Source: Nostocoides sp. (lineage in GTDB: Bacteria; Actinomycetota; Actinomycetes; Actinomycetales; Dermatophilaceae). Taken from it: 64,000 bases of DNA. Below the pieces are notes generated by a model that was not told the DNA's origin, did not search any database, and saw only the letters and a program-made list of their open reading frames with translations. Below, piece by piece: positions 9,574-17,719 of the stretch. The stretch is taken from contig JADJEA010000024.1 in assembly GCA_016702415.1 (NCBI GenBank), positions 62,001 to 126,000 of the forward strand. The letters are read 5' to 3'. Within the stretch, counting starts at the first letter, position 1. Every line of letters begins with the position of its first letter. A program made the translations under genes and the position numbers.

Positions 9574-10539
9574 ATGCCGCTCCCGTCCGGCCCGCACCCG
9601 GCCAGCACGTCCGCGCACATCGAGCTCGTCGAGGAATGGTCGGCGCACAACTACCACCCGCTCCCGGTCGTTCTGACCTCCGGAGAGGGGCCCTGGGTCA
9701 CCGATGTCGAGGGCCGGCGCTATCTCGACTGTCTCGCCGGATACTCCGCCCTCAACTTCGGGCACGGCCACCCGCGTCTGCTCGCTCGCGCTCACGCCCA
9801 GCTCGCGCGGCTGACGCTGACCAGCCGGGCGTTCCACAACGACCAGCTCGGGCCGTTTGCCCGGGACCTGTGCACGCTGGCGGGCAAGGAGATGTGCCTG
9901 CCGATGAACACCGGTGCCGAGGCCGTCGAAACCGCGCTCAAGGTCGCCCGGAAATGGGGCTATCGGCGCAAGGGGGTCCCGGAGGGCGCGCGGTCATCAT
10001 CGTCATGGAGGGCAACTTCCACGGCCGCACGACGACCATCATCAGCTTCTCCGACGACAAGGTCGCCCGCGACGAGTTCGGGCCGTACCTCGGAAGGCGC
10101 TGGGTGGCGGCATCGTGCCCTCTCCGCGGTTGTGGCAGACGCCGATGTGCTCGGCGTCATCACCCCGGGAACCCACGGGTCGACCCTCGGCGGCAACCCG
10201 TTGGCCCGCGCGATCGGCCAGGAGGTTGCGGCGATGCTGGCGACCGGTGAGTTCCAGTCTGCCGCGCAGGCACGAGGCGCCCAACTCGCGACCGGCCTCG
10301 ACCGGCTCCGCGGTCGGGGGTCGACGACGTCCGTATCCGAGGGCTGTGGGCGGGCATCGACCTCGATCCGGCCCCTGGGCACCGGTCGCGGCTTGTGCGA
10401 ACGGCTCCTGGCCCGCGGGGTGCTGGCCAAGGACACCCATGGGCGGACGATCCGGCTCGCGCCGCCGCTGGTTGTCGGCTCCCCCGAGCTCGATGTCCTG
10501 CTGGAGGCACTCGAGCATTCCCTCGCCGATCTCGCCTGA
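9574..10539 (+). pseudogene. rocD: Ornithine aminotransferase (RocD), truncated internally and frameshifted
   Basis: PLP enzyme converting ornithine and 2-oxoglutarate to glutamate semialdehyde and glutamate. The ATG is preceded by AGGAAGGAC. The N-terminal third is textbook RocD: YHPLPVVLTSGEGPWVTD, AGYSALNFGHGHPRL, SRAFHNDQLGPF, MNTGAEAVETALKVARKWGY. Near 9990 one base is missing; then VIIVMEGNFHGRTTTII follows in another frame. At about 10098 the text jumps from FGPYL straight to GKALGGGIVP, the PLP-lysine motif, so roughly 80-90 codons carrying the expected EPIQGEAG and ADEIQ motifs are absent. More small shifts occur near 10125, 10320 and 10375, after which TIRLAPPLV ends the protein. 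Not functional as read; error versus real decay is undecided. Confidence 0.8.
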
Positions 10540-10565
10540 GGCCAGCACCGGCCTGCGGCCCGTCC

Positions 10566-11096
10566 TCAGAACAACCGGCCGTCCTCCTGCGCCGGGGGCC
10601 GCTCGAGTTCGAGAAGGTAGCGCTTTCGGTCCAACCCGCCGGCATAGCCGGTGAGGGAGCCGTCCGCGCCGACGACCCGGTGGCAGGGGACGACGATGCT
10701 GATCGGGTTCGAGCCGTTGGCCCAGCCCACCGCCTGGGCCGCGCCTGGGCGACCCAAGGCTCTGGCGAGGTCGCCGTACGAGCGGGTCTCGCCATACGGT
10801 ATGCCGCGCAGTAGCTCCCACACGTCGTGCTGGAACGCGTCACCTTGCGGCGCGAGCGGGAGGTCGAAGCTGCGCCGTTCCCGGCGGAAGTACTCCCCAA
10901 GTTGGGTTTCCGCCGCCACGAGAATCGGGTGCCCGCGCACAGGGCTCCCCATGTCCGGCAGCGGGTCGCGGCGGCGGTGGATCGCGAAGTAGATCCCCGT
11001 CAGGGCGGCCTCGTCCGCGTCCGCGGCGACGAGGGTGAGCGCGCCGACGGGCGAGGTGATGACGGTATGGACAGTGCCGGCCACGAGCGCAGTCAT
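10566..11096 (-). CDS. ogt: Methylated-DNA--[protein]-cysteine S-methyltransferase (Ogt)
   Basis: Suicide repair protein that takes the methyl group from O6-methylguanine (176 aa). The acceptor cysteine sits in [10 protein letters not shown], followed by [18 protein letters not shown]; the helix-turn-helix DNA-binding part reads [17 protein letters not shown] and [10 protein letters not shown]. The N-terminal domain is the usual degenerate ribonuclease-like fold. The ATG giving [18 protein letters not shown] was chosen because the upstream extension runs through a tandem repeat and is unlike the family. No clear ribosome site. It is one of three alkylation-damage genes in the window with tag and the AidB homolog, though they are not in one operon. 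Divergent from the LLM oxidoreductase. Confidence 0.92.
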   Translation of the reverse strand: MTALVAGTVHTVITSPVGALTLVAADADEAALTGIYFAIHRRRDPLPDMGSPVRGHPILVAAETQLGEYFRRERRSFDLPLAPQGDAFQHDVWELLRGIPYGETRSYGDLARALGRPGAAQAVGWANGSNPISIVVPCHRVVGADGSLTGYAGGLDRKRYLLELERPPAQEDGRLF

Positions 11097-11187
11097 ATCA
11101 AAAGGACGCAACTCGGACCGGAATGGTGAGATCGCTCGGCGCGCTGAAGGGTTCGGCGCGGAGTTCCCGGCTTCACGTCCCGGCAGA

Positions 11188-11266
11188 GGCGTCCGGGCAG
11201 CGGCGTCCGGGCAGCGGCGTCCGGGATAGGCGTCCGGGGAGGGGCGTCGGGAAGGGCGTCGGGCAG
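11188..11266. repeat. Intergenic tandem repeat, 12-14 bp unit, six copies
   Basis: Six head-to-tail copies of GGCGTCCGGGCAG-like units (two of 14 bp GGCGTCCGGGCAGC, then variants GGCGTCCGGGATA, GGCGTCCGGGGAGG, GGCGTCGGGAAG, GGCGTCGGGCAG). The array lies between divergent ogt and the LLM gene, ending 10 bp before the LLM start, so it could affect either promoter or leader. Confidence 0.8.
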
Positions 11267-11275
11267 GGTCCGGCC

Positions 11276-12251
11276 ATGGAGTTCGCCCTGTGGGCCAGCC
11301 CGGCCCGTCCGTGGCCGGAGACGCTCGCGCACGCACGCTGGGCTCGAGATCGCGGCTTCGCGCAGCTGTGGTTCGCCGACCACCTCATGCCGCACCGTCC
11401 CGACGACGCACCGGACGACGGGGAGTTGCACGAGTGCTGGACGACGTTGGCCGGTGTCGGGGCGCTGGTCCCGGACCTCGATCTCGTCTCGATGGTCTCC
11501 CCCACGACCTGGCATCACCCCGTGCTCCTGCTCAAGCGCGCGGTCGAGGTCGACCACCTCTCGGGTGGGCGAGCGGTCCTCGGGCTCGGGGCGGGATGGC
11601 AGGTCAACGAGCACGCGGCATACGGACTGGACCTGGGGTCCGCGAAGGTCCGGGTCGACCGATTCGCGGAGGCGATCGAGATCATCTCCCGGCTGCGCAC
11701 CGAGGAGCGCGTCGACGTCGCGGGCGAGCATTTCACGCTCATGTCGGCGCCCTTGTCGCCCAAGCCGATCGGTTCCCTGCCGCTCGTCGTCGGCACGTCG
11801 GGGCCGCGGATGCCCGCCTGACCGCCCGCTGGGCCGACGGCTGAAACACCTGGGCCGACCCCGCCGCCGCCGCGACCCGGCTCGAGGAGTTCCACGCGGC
11901 CTGCGTTGCCGAGGGCGGGACCCCCTCGGCATACGGCACCTCGGTTCAGGCGGTCATCGTCCACTCCGACGATCCCGAGGAGTGTGCGACGTGGCGGCGG
12001 CGCGCCGGCGGGCGGGGCGTCGTCGCCGGGGGGTCGGCGGCCCTGGTCGACCAGATCGGGCAGTATGCCGAGTTGAACTTCGGCGTGTTCGCCGTCAACG
12101 ACGGCCATTTCGGCTCCGGCACCGAGTATGCCGACCGCCTCGACCGGCTGGCCGACGAAGTGCTCGCCCTCTCCGGGTTGGTCGCCCGGCCCACAGCGCA
12201 TCCGGGTGCGCGCGCGTGCCTTCGCCGGACGGCCGGTCCGCTACGGCGTGA
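11276..12251 (+). pseudogene. LLM-class (luciferase-like, probably F420-dependent) oxidoreductase, interrupted
   Basis: Flavin/F420 TIM-barrel oxidoreductase. Start ATG gives [13 protein letters not shown], followed by [54 protein letters not shown] and PLVVGTSGPRM, all typical of the LLM family. At about 11815 the frame shifts by one; the continuing frame reads RLTARWADG then TGA where Trp is expected (TGG in the family), then NTWADPAAAATRLEEF and on to LADEVLALSGLVA. So there is one frameshift and one in-frame stop. The true C-terminus is unclear; it ends close to or just into the convergent glycosidase gene. Function in coenzyme F420 chemistry is family inference only. Confidence 0.72.
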
Positions 12252-13662
12252 TCTTCACCAGGGTGACTGCCGGGCCGAGGTGAGCGTCAGCTGCGTGACC
12301 GGAGCGGTCGTGACCGTGGATCGGTCGCGAGCGCGAGATCGGGGTGAACCTCGACCCGGTGCGGGGTGGCAAAGCTCAGGGTCGCCGCCGCGGGGGTGCG
12401 CGGGATCGGGGTGTATGCCGTGTAGTTCCACACCGATTGTGGTCGCCAGATCGCGAGCCACCACTCGTCCGCCCGCTTCTGTAGCAGGACGCTGCGCACG
12501 CCGAGCTTCGCCGGGTCGCTGATCCCGAAGGTCAGCCCGACCGGGGTGACGGCCGGATCGCCTCCACCCAGGAGGGTGGTCAGGCGGCTCACCGCGACCG
12601 CCTGCGGCTTGGGCGTTCCGTCCGGGCGGTAGAAGCCGAAGAAGCGTTGGTACTGCGGCATCGCCGAGGGCTCGTCGTAGAGCTCGTACATGAACGTCCG
12701 CAGGATCCTGATCCGAAGGCCTCGAGATAGGCCCGCGGGAGATAGATCCCCGAACTGGCCTCGTCGATCCGGCCCGTGTAGAGCCCGTTCGATCATTGTT
12801 GTAGCCCGTCTCGCTGAGGATGATGGGCAGGTCCCTGGAGAGGTTGTAGCCATAACTGCGGGCCCGCTGGCGGAAATTGCTGGCCTTTGTCGATCTTCCC
12901 GGGCTGGTGTTGAACTGGCTGGGGACGGTCTGCGGCGTCGACGCCTTGAAGGCCGTCTCGGGTTTGGCGCCGATGTAATAGGAGTGCAGATTGCCCGCGT
13001 CGAAATAGCTGCTCATCGGGATTCCGGACCCATCGGTGCGCATCAGCGGCGCCGTGTTGGGCAGGTCCCAGCCGACGAGCGCCGGCCCGAGGATGAGGGT
13101 CTCGGGTGCGAGCCGACCGCGCTAGCTCGCCAGATAGATCATCGAGGCCTTGAGCGCCCCGGGCCAGTCGAGGACCTGTGGATAGACCTTGTCGTACTTT
13201 CGTTGAACGTCTCGACCGCCTCGGTGTAGGCGGTCAGCCCATTGGTGACGATGTAGTCGAGCCGGAGGTTGATCGCCGCCTCGATATCGGCCTGGGTCGG
13301 CGCGGACATCATCGGGCGCAGGGCGGTGAACTGCAGCCGGATACCGTTCTGCCCCAGGAGCAGCGAGGACTTGATCGCCTTGGTGTAGCCCGGGTCACCC
13401 GCGACGACGAAGTTGTTGGTGCGGACATGGCGGATGCCGAGTTCGCGGAGTTTGGCCAGGACCACCTCGCCCTTCGGGTACTCCCGGTCGCTGAGGTGGG
13501 CCACGATCCCAGAGAGTCGAGGAAGGACTCGGTCGTCCGGGAGGAGACCGCGAGGAGCGTGGCGGCGTCCGCGGGGGGCGGAATCGCGCATACGGCACCC
13601 GCAAGGGCACCCCCCGCCAACATCCGTATGCCGTCCCGCCGGGTGACGGTGCCGTGATTCAT
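12241..13662 (-). pseudogene. Exported glycosyl hydrolase-like protein, multiple frameshifts
   Basis: Reconstructed across several frames, this is a secreted TIM-barrel glycosidase-like protein of roughly 460 aa. ATG start with AGGGAG about 12 nt upstream; the signal peptide MNHGTVTRRDGIRMLAGG has a Tat-like TRRDG segment and ends near ADAAT. Recognisable pieces in order: VVLAKLRELGIRHVRTNNF, LDYIVTNGLTAYTEAVETF, LGPALVGWDLPNTAPLMR, HSYYIGAKPE, DLPIILSETGYNN (a likely catalytic Glu), FMYELYDEP, and a beta-sandwich tail ending VTLVKITP. At least five single-base shifts and one TAG occur. Exact family not assigned; an arabinofuranosidase- or cellulase-like role is possible. Confidence 0.65.
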
Positions 13663-13787
13663 CACTCTCGTCTCCCTCGGCCGGACGTGCATGTCCGTTC
13701 CCTCGCCGCAACGAGGCTAGCCTAGCTGCGGTAGGCGGGTGGTCAGGATCATGGCCTGCCCGCGGCATACGACATCGGGAGGGTCAC

Positions 13788-15504
13788 ATGTCCGAGTCTT
13801 CACCCCGTCGCTCAACTCGCGTGCTGGTGAGCCTGTCCGCCGCCGCGCTGGCAGCGGTGGCCGGGAGCTTCACTCTGGCACCCACCTCAGCGGCGGCGCC
13901 CGCCGTCACCTTCACGGTGAACTCGACGGGCGACGCGCCTGATGCGGGGAAGAACGGGCAATGCCGGACGGCCACCAACGTCTGCACCCTCCGGGCGGCC
14001 CTGATGGAAGCAAACTGGACCAGCCAGCCGACGAGGATCACCTTCAATATTCCCGGCGGCGGGGGTCAAGACGATCCAGGTCTCGACGCGGTTGCCCACC
14101 ATCGGCAACCCAGGTGGGGTGACCCTCGATGGCTACACCCAGCCGGGCGCCGCAGCAAACACATCCTCCGTCGTGAGCAATGCGCGCATCATGGTCGAGG
14201 TGCGTGGCCAGGGGCCGAATTCGTTCGACGGACTCGTGTTCAACAACACGCCAAACAATGTCGTCCGAGGATTGTCGGTCTACAACTTCATCAACCAAAT
14301 CATCTTCACCGGACTGAATGCCGACAACAACCTCATCGCCGGCAACATTGTCTGCACGAATGCGGCGGCGACCGTCCAGTCGGCGGTGAGTCCCAAGCAG
14401 ATCGGGATCATTCTGCAAAAGGGAGCCAGCGGCAACCGCATCGGAACCCCGGCTGCCGCCGACAAGAATGTCGTCTCGGGCTGCGGAAACCGTGGGATTG
14501 CCATGTCTTTCACGCCGACGACCGGCAACAAGGTGCAAAACAACATCATCGGCCTGACGCCCAATGGTGCCGCTGCCCGTCCGAATCGCTCCCATGGTGT
14601 GGATATCAACTACACCAACCACAACTCGTCGGCGGCGATGCCCCCGGCGAGGGCAACCTCATCTCCGGCAACGGCGGCTCGGGTGTCGAGGACTCGCACG
14701 GACGCGGCAACCGCGACAACATCATCGCTGGGAATCTGATCGGCGCCACCCCCACCGGGGGCGTCTCCCGGTATGCCGCAAATGCCCTCTGGGGATCCGA
14801 TTCGAGGGTCCTTACTTCTGCGGAAAGGTCGGCAAACCCAACCCCGGCGGATGCACCGATGCGCTGGTGGGCGAAGGGGTTCCGAGCCGAAACACCGCCC
14901 GCGGCAATGTCATCGTGTCCAACCTCCTTGGCGGCATCATGATCGACAAGGGCCACAACCGGGTTCAGATCCTCGACAACTGGATCGGCGTGACGAAGTC
15001 AGGCACCGCCGGCGGCAATCTCATCGTCGGCATCTCCATGCAGCGCGGGCCCTGGAATCAGACCATCCAAGGCAATGTCATCGCCAACAGCCCGACCGCG
15101 ATTCAGATCTCGTCCCTCGGCGGCGACCCGCCCGGCAAGGAGCAGACCACCTATGGCAACCTGATCAGCCGCAACAGCATGTATAACACCCAGGGCATCG
15201 CCTTCGACTACCAGTCCTCCCCGTCGATGGTGCAGCACGGCATCAAACCGCCGACGCTTACCGCCGGGTCGGAAAGCGGATCTCGGGCACGACCTGTGCC
15301 GGATGCCGGGTCGAGCTTTTCGTCGCCGCGGGTTCGGGCGTCAAGGCGGGCCGCACGTACCTCACCTCCGTCACCGCCAACACCGCGGGCTCGTTCTCGG
15401 CAACGCTGTCGAGCATCAGCTCGGGGACTGCGATCACGGCGACGACGACGAACTCCACCCGGGACACCTCTCAGTTCCCGACCCCGGTGACCCTGCGGAG
15501 TTGA
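13788..15504 (+). pseudogene. Exported CSLREA-domain beta-helix protein, paralog 3 (four frameshifts)
   Basis: Third CSLREA copy, closest in text to paralog 1. ATG with GGGAGGG at 5 nt. Signal peptide MSESSPRRSTRVLV, hydrophobic core, APTSAAAP. Then FTVNSTGDAPDAGKNGQC, VCTLRAALMEANW and the same beta-helix repeats (GLSVYNFINQIIFTGLNADN, NRIGTPAAADKNVVSGCGNR, NLIGATPTGG). The frame breaks near 14064, 14626, 14797 and 15275; each break is one base, and the protein resumes exactly where the paralog predicts, ending TTNSTRDTSQFPTPVTLRS. Unlike paralog 2 no internal segment is missing. The pattern looks like homopolymer indels in the sequence rather than drift. Confidence 0.8.
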
Positions 15505-15600
15505 CCCTTCCCGCAATCCCCGTCCCCGCCTGAGCCGAGGACATGCCCCTCGGGAGCTTTCGCGAGACCGGCGACGGCACGGGTTGCGACGGAATAGAGA

Positions 15601-15638
15601 ACGGCCCCTGACCAGCGTTTCCGCTGGTCAGGGGCCGT
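15601..15638 (-). terminator. Strong hairpin terminator of the tRNA operon
   Basis: Perfect 17-bp stem ACGGCCCCTGACCAGCG / CGCTGGTCAGGGGCCGT around a 4-nt loop. On the minus strand it is followed by TTCTCTATT, giving a factor-independent terminator for the tRNA cluster; it can also stop reading from CSLREA paralog 3. Confidence 0.88.
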
Positions 15639-15648
15639 GTTCTACTGG

Positions 15649-15720
15649 TGGGCGATACTGGGATCGAACCAGTGACCTCTTCCGTGTCAGGGAAGCGCGC
15701 TACCGCTGCGCTAATCGCCC
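15649..15720 (-). tRNA. tRNA-Val (anticodon GAC)
   Basis: The minus strand reads GGGCGATTAGCGCAGCGG ... CTTCC-CTGACAC-GGAAG ... GGTTCGATCC ... ATCGCCC plus discriminator A. Acceptor stem GGGCGAT/ATCGCCC pairs fully; the anticodon loop CTGACAC gives GAC. Last of three tRNAs, just before the terminator. Confidence 0.95.
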
Positions 15721-15725
15721 ATGCG

Positions 15726-15796
15726 AGGTGGGTACGGGATTTGAACCCGTGTACACGGCTTTGCAGGCCGTTGCCTCGCCTCTCGGCCACTCCACC
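15726..15796 (-). tRNA. tRNA-Cys (anticodon GCA), acceptor stem with two mismatches
   Basis: The minus strand reads GGTGGAGTGGCCGAGAGGC ... ACGGC-CTGCAAA-GCCGT ... ACGGG-TTCAAAT-CCCGT ... ACCCACC-T. The anticodon loop gives GCA. The expected 3' acceptor strand is CTCCACC; here it is ACCCACC, leaving positions 6-67 (A-C) and 7-66 (G-A) unpaired. Confidence 0.92.
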
Positions 15797-15807
15797 AACG
15801 GGGGCGG

Positions 15808-16979
15808 CTAACCCTCCGAGCGGATGACCGGCCTCGAACCGGCGACCTCAACCTTGGCAAGGTTGCGCTCTACCAACTGAGCTACATCCGCATGCGGCGC
15901 CTCCGGAACACGGGTGCGCGCGCTCAGAGACCTTAACCGATCCGCGACCGCTTCCCCAAATCGCGGCGAGGGGATGGACGCCTCCTCGTCCGCGGTGTCG
16001 TCGCTGCCCTCGGGGAACGGGGTCAGCGGGCGGCGGATCCGTTCGCGGAGAGTGACGACCTCACGCTCGGCGGGGCGCAGGTTGAGCGTCGCCGCGTTGA
16101 AGGCCGCCCCGATGAGGACCGAGATCGCGACGAAGTAGAGCCAGATCAGCAGCACGATCGGCGTCGAGAGCGGGCCGAAGATCGAACTGCCGCCGAGCGA
16201 CGCCGCGATGGTGCCGCGCACGACATACGACGTCACCGCCCACAGGATCAGGGTCAGCGCCGCACCGGGAGGTTGCGCACCCACGGCGTCCGGCGTGGGG
16301 TCGCGATGTGATAGAGCGTCGTCAAGGTCGCCACGACGAGGACGGTCACCACCGGCCAGTAGAGCGCGACGAGGACCTGGAGCCGGTCGGGCAGCATCCG
16401 GCCCAGGAGGGTCGGCCCGATGAGCAGCAGCGGGATGACGACGACACCGACCATCAGGGTGGCGAAATAGAGCGAGAAGCTCAACGCCCGGGTGCGCACG
16501 ATCCCACGCACGCCGGACTGGCCATACATGATCGAGATCGTGTCGACGAAGACGTTCAAGGCACGCGAGCCCGACCACAGCGACAGCAGAAATCCGATGG
16601 AGATCAGATCCCCGCGGCCGGCCCGGAAGACGTCGTGGACGGTCGGCAGGAGGAGGTCGTCGATGATGTCCTGGGTCAGGAACTTCCCCGCATACGTCTG
16701 GATCTGTTGGATGAACGAGTCGATCGTGACGTCGCCGATCCAGTTCCCGAGATAGCCGACCCCACCGAAGAGCCCGAGCACGAGCGGGGGAAACGACAGC
16801 AACGCGAAGAACCCCGCCTCGGAGGCGAGGCCAGTGACGCGGTAGCGCAAACAGATGCGAACCGTCTCGGCGACCAGCCGGGCGAGAGTCAGGCCACCCG
16901 GTATCCGGGCGAGGGCCCGCTTCAGGGCGCGCTTCCTCTCGACCACGGGCTCAACGGTAACTGGGACAGGTGTTTCCAT
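15808..16979 (-). pseudogene. YihY/BrkB-family membrane protein (one frameshift; 3' end runs into tRNA-Gly as read)
   Basis: Integral membrane protein of the YihY/virulence factor BrkB family, about six helices. From the ATG METPVPVTVEPVVERK the sequence shows ARLVAETVRICLRYRVTG, EAGFFALLSFPPLVLGLF, LLSLWSGSRALNVFVDTI and YFATLMVGVVVIPLLL, all family landmarks. The frame breaks near 16265; restoring one G turns NLPVRR-stop into NLPGAALTLILW, after which STPIVLLIWLYFVAISVLIGAAFNA completes the last helices. The C-terminal tail as read continues through tRNA-Gly (residues translating as VAQLVERNLAKVEVAGSRP are tRNA sequence) to 15808, so the real stop is probably before 15892 and another shift may be present. 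Function of the family is unsettled. Confidence 0.75.
15819..15891 (-). tRNA. tRNA-Gly (anticodon GCC)
   Basis: The minus strand reads GCGGATGTAGCTCAGTTGG ... CAACC-TTGCCAA-GGTTG ... CCGGTTCGAGGCCGG ... CATCCGC-T. Acceptor stem GCGGATG/CATCCGC pairs fully and the anticodon is GCC. First of the Gly-Cys-Val cluster, directly downstream of the BrkB gene on the same strand. Confidence 0.95.
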
Positions 16980-17027
16980 TGGGGACGACACGGCGCAGCC
17001 GGCGCACCTTTTCCCGGCCGTATGCCG

Positions 17028-17083
17028 TTCACCCACCCTCCGCTTCACCCACCCCCGAGTCACCCACCCCCGCGTCATCCACC
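17028..17083. repeat. Tandem repeat, 15-16 bp unit, about 3.6 copies
   Basis: TTCACCCACCCTCCGC, TTCACCCACCCCCGAG, TCACCCACCCCCGCG, then a partial TCATCCACC, head to tail. It lies between the BrkB start and the 3' end of the lipoprotein gene upstream of it, touching the last codons of the latter. Confidence 0.8.
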
Positions 17084-17620
17084 AGTCGTCGGCCAGGATT
17101 GCGGGGAGCACGCCCGGGCGTCGAACTCGGCCCGGGTCCACGACTCACCCTCGCGGACGACGACATGACCGGCGTCGAGGGAGTCGAGGGCGGCCCGGCT
17201 GACCAGCACCGACGTGGCTGCCTGGTCTGCGGTGCTCGAGCCCGGGGCGGGGGGGGAACCCCCGGTCACCTGCAGCGGATCGACGGCCTTGGTGACGGTC
17301 CACGGCGGCTGCGGGGCCCCCGGGGGGTCCCGCGGGGGGGACCGGGGGCGCTCGCGGCAGAGAAGGCACCGATGACTGGGTTGTCGCGGTCGCGGATCCG
17401 CTGGACCGTCGACCAGCCCGCTGATCGTGATCCGGTCGAGGGAGGCACCGCACGGGCTGAGCAGGATGACCGCAGCACCCGAGGAATCGGCGGTGAGCCC
17501 GACGATGCCGCGCACCTCGGTGGTCACCCCATTGCCGCACCCTGCCAAAGTCACCGCGGCGGCGAGGGTCGTCATGAGGAGGGAGGTCCGGGACGTGGTT
17601 CGCATAGATGTCGTTCGCAT
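17075..17620 (-). CDS. Putative lipoprotein, middle section probably out of frame
   Basis: Short exported protein (181 aa as read). The N-terminus MRTTSMRTTSRTSLLM, a hydrophobic run and the lipobox LAGC mark a lipoprotein with the cysteine near residue 28. The first part (GVTTEVRGIVGLTADSSGAAVILL) and the last (ATSVLVSRAALDSLDAGHVVVREGESW) look like ordinary actinobacterial lipoprotein. The middle, about 17300-17410, is Pro/Arg-rich and poor; a different frame there reads VQRIRDRDNPVIGAFSAA, which fits better, so a compensated pair of one-base shifts is likely. No family recognised. Directly upstream of the BrkB gene on the same strand. Confidence 0.6.
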   Translation of the reverse strand: MRTTSMRTTSRTSLLMTTLAAAVTLAGCGNGVTTEVRGIVGLTADSSGAAVILLSPCGASLDRITISGLVDGPADPRPRQPSHRCLLCRERPRSPPRDPPGAPQPPWTVTKAVDPLQVTGGSPPAPGSSTADQAATSVLVSRAALDSLDAGHVVVREGESWTRAEFDARACSPQSWPTTGG

Positions 17621-17719
17621 GAGGGCCAGGGTCCGCCGTCGCCGCCGGGTCCGCGTGAGTGCGCCTACTCACGGCCCTCCGCCGGTCAACCCTCCACCAG
17701 CGGCGCCTATCCTGCGCCC

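Noticed and set aside
11188..11266. Possible CRISPR array
   Set aside because: Units of 12-14 bp are directly adjacent with no unique spacers, and no cas genes are present; the same applies to the arrays near 17.0, 20.5 and 51.6 kb.
7570..15280. Phase variation as the cause of the frameshifts
   Set aside because: Breaks are scattered in short C/G runs across unrelated genes rather than at one long tract per gene, so error or decay is simpler.
15819..15891. Protein tail VAQLVERNLAKVEVAGSRP
   Set aside because: It is translated tRNA-Gly sequence, a well-known false coding signal.
16970..17719. Upstream extension of the aidB-like frame by 250 codons
   Set aside because: Crosses the lipoprotein gene and a tandem repeat with no coding character; the ATG at 17720 begins the family homology.
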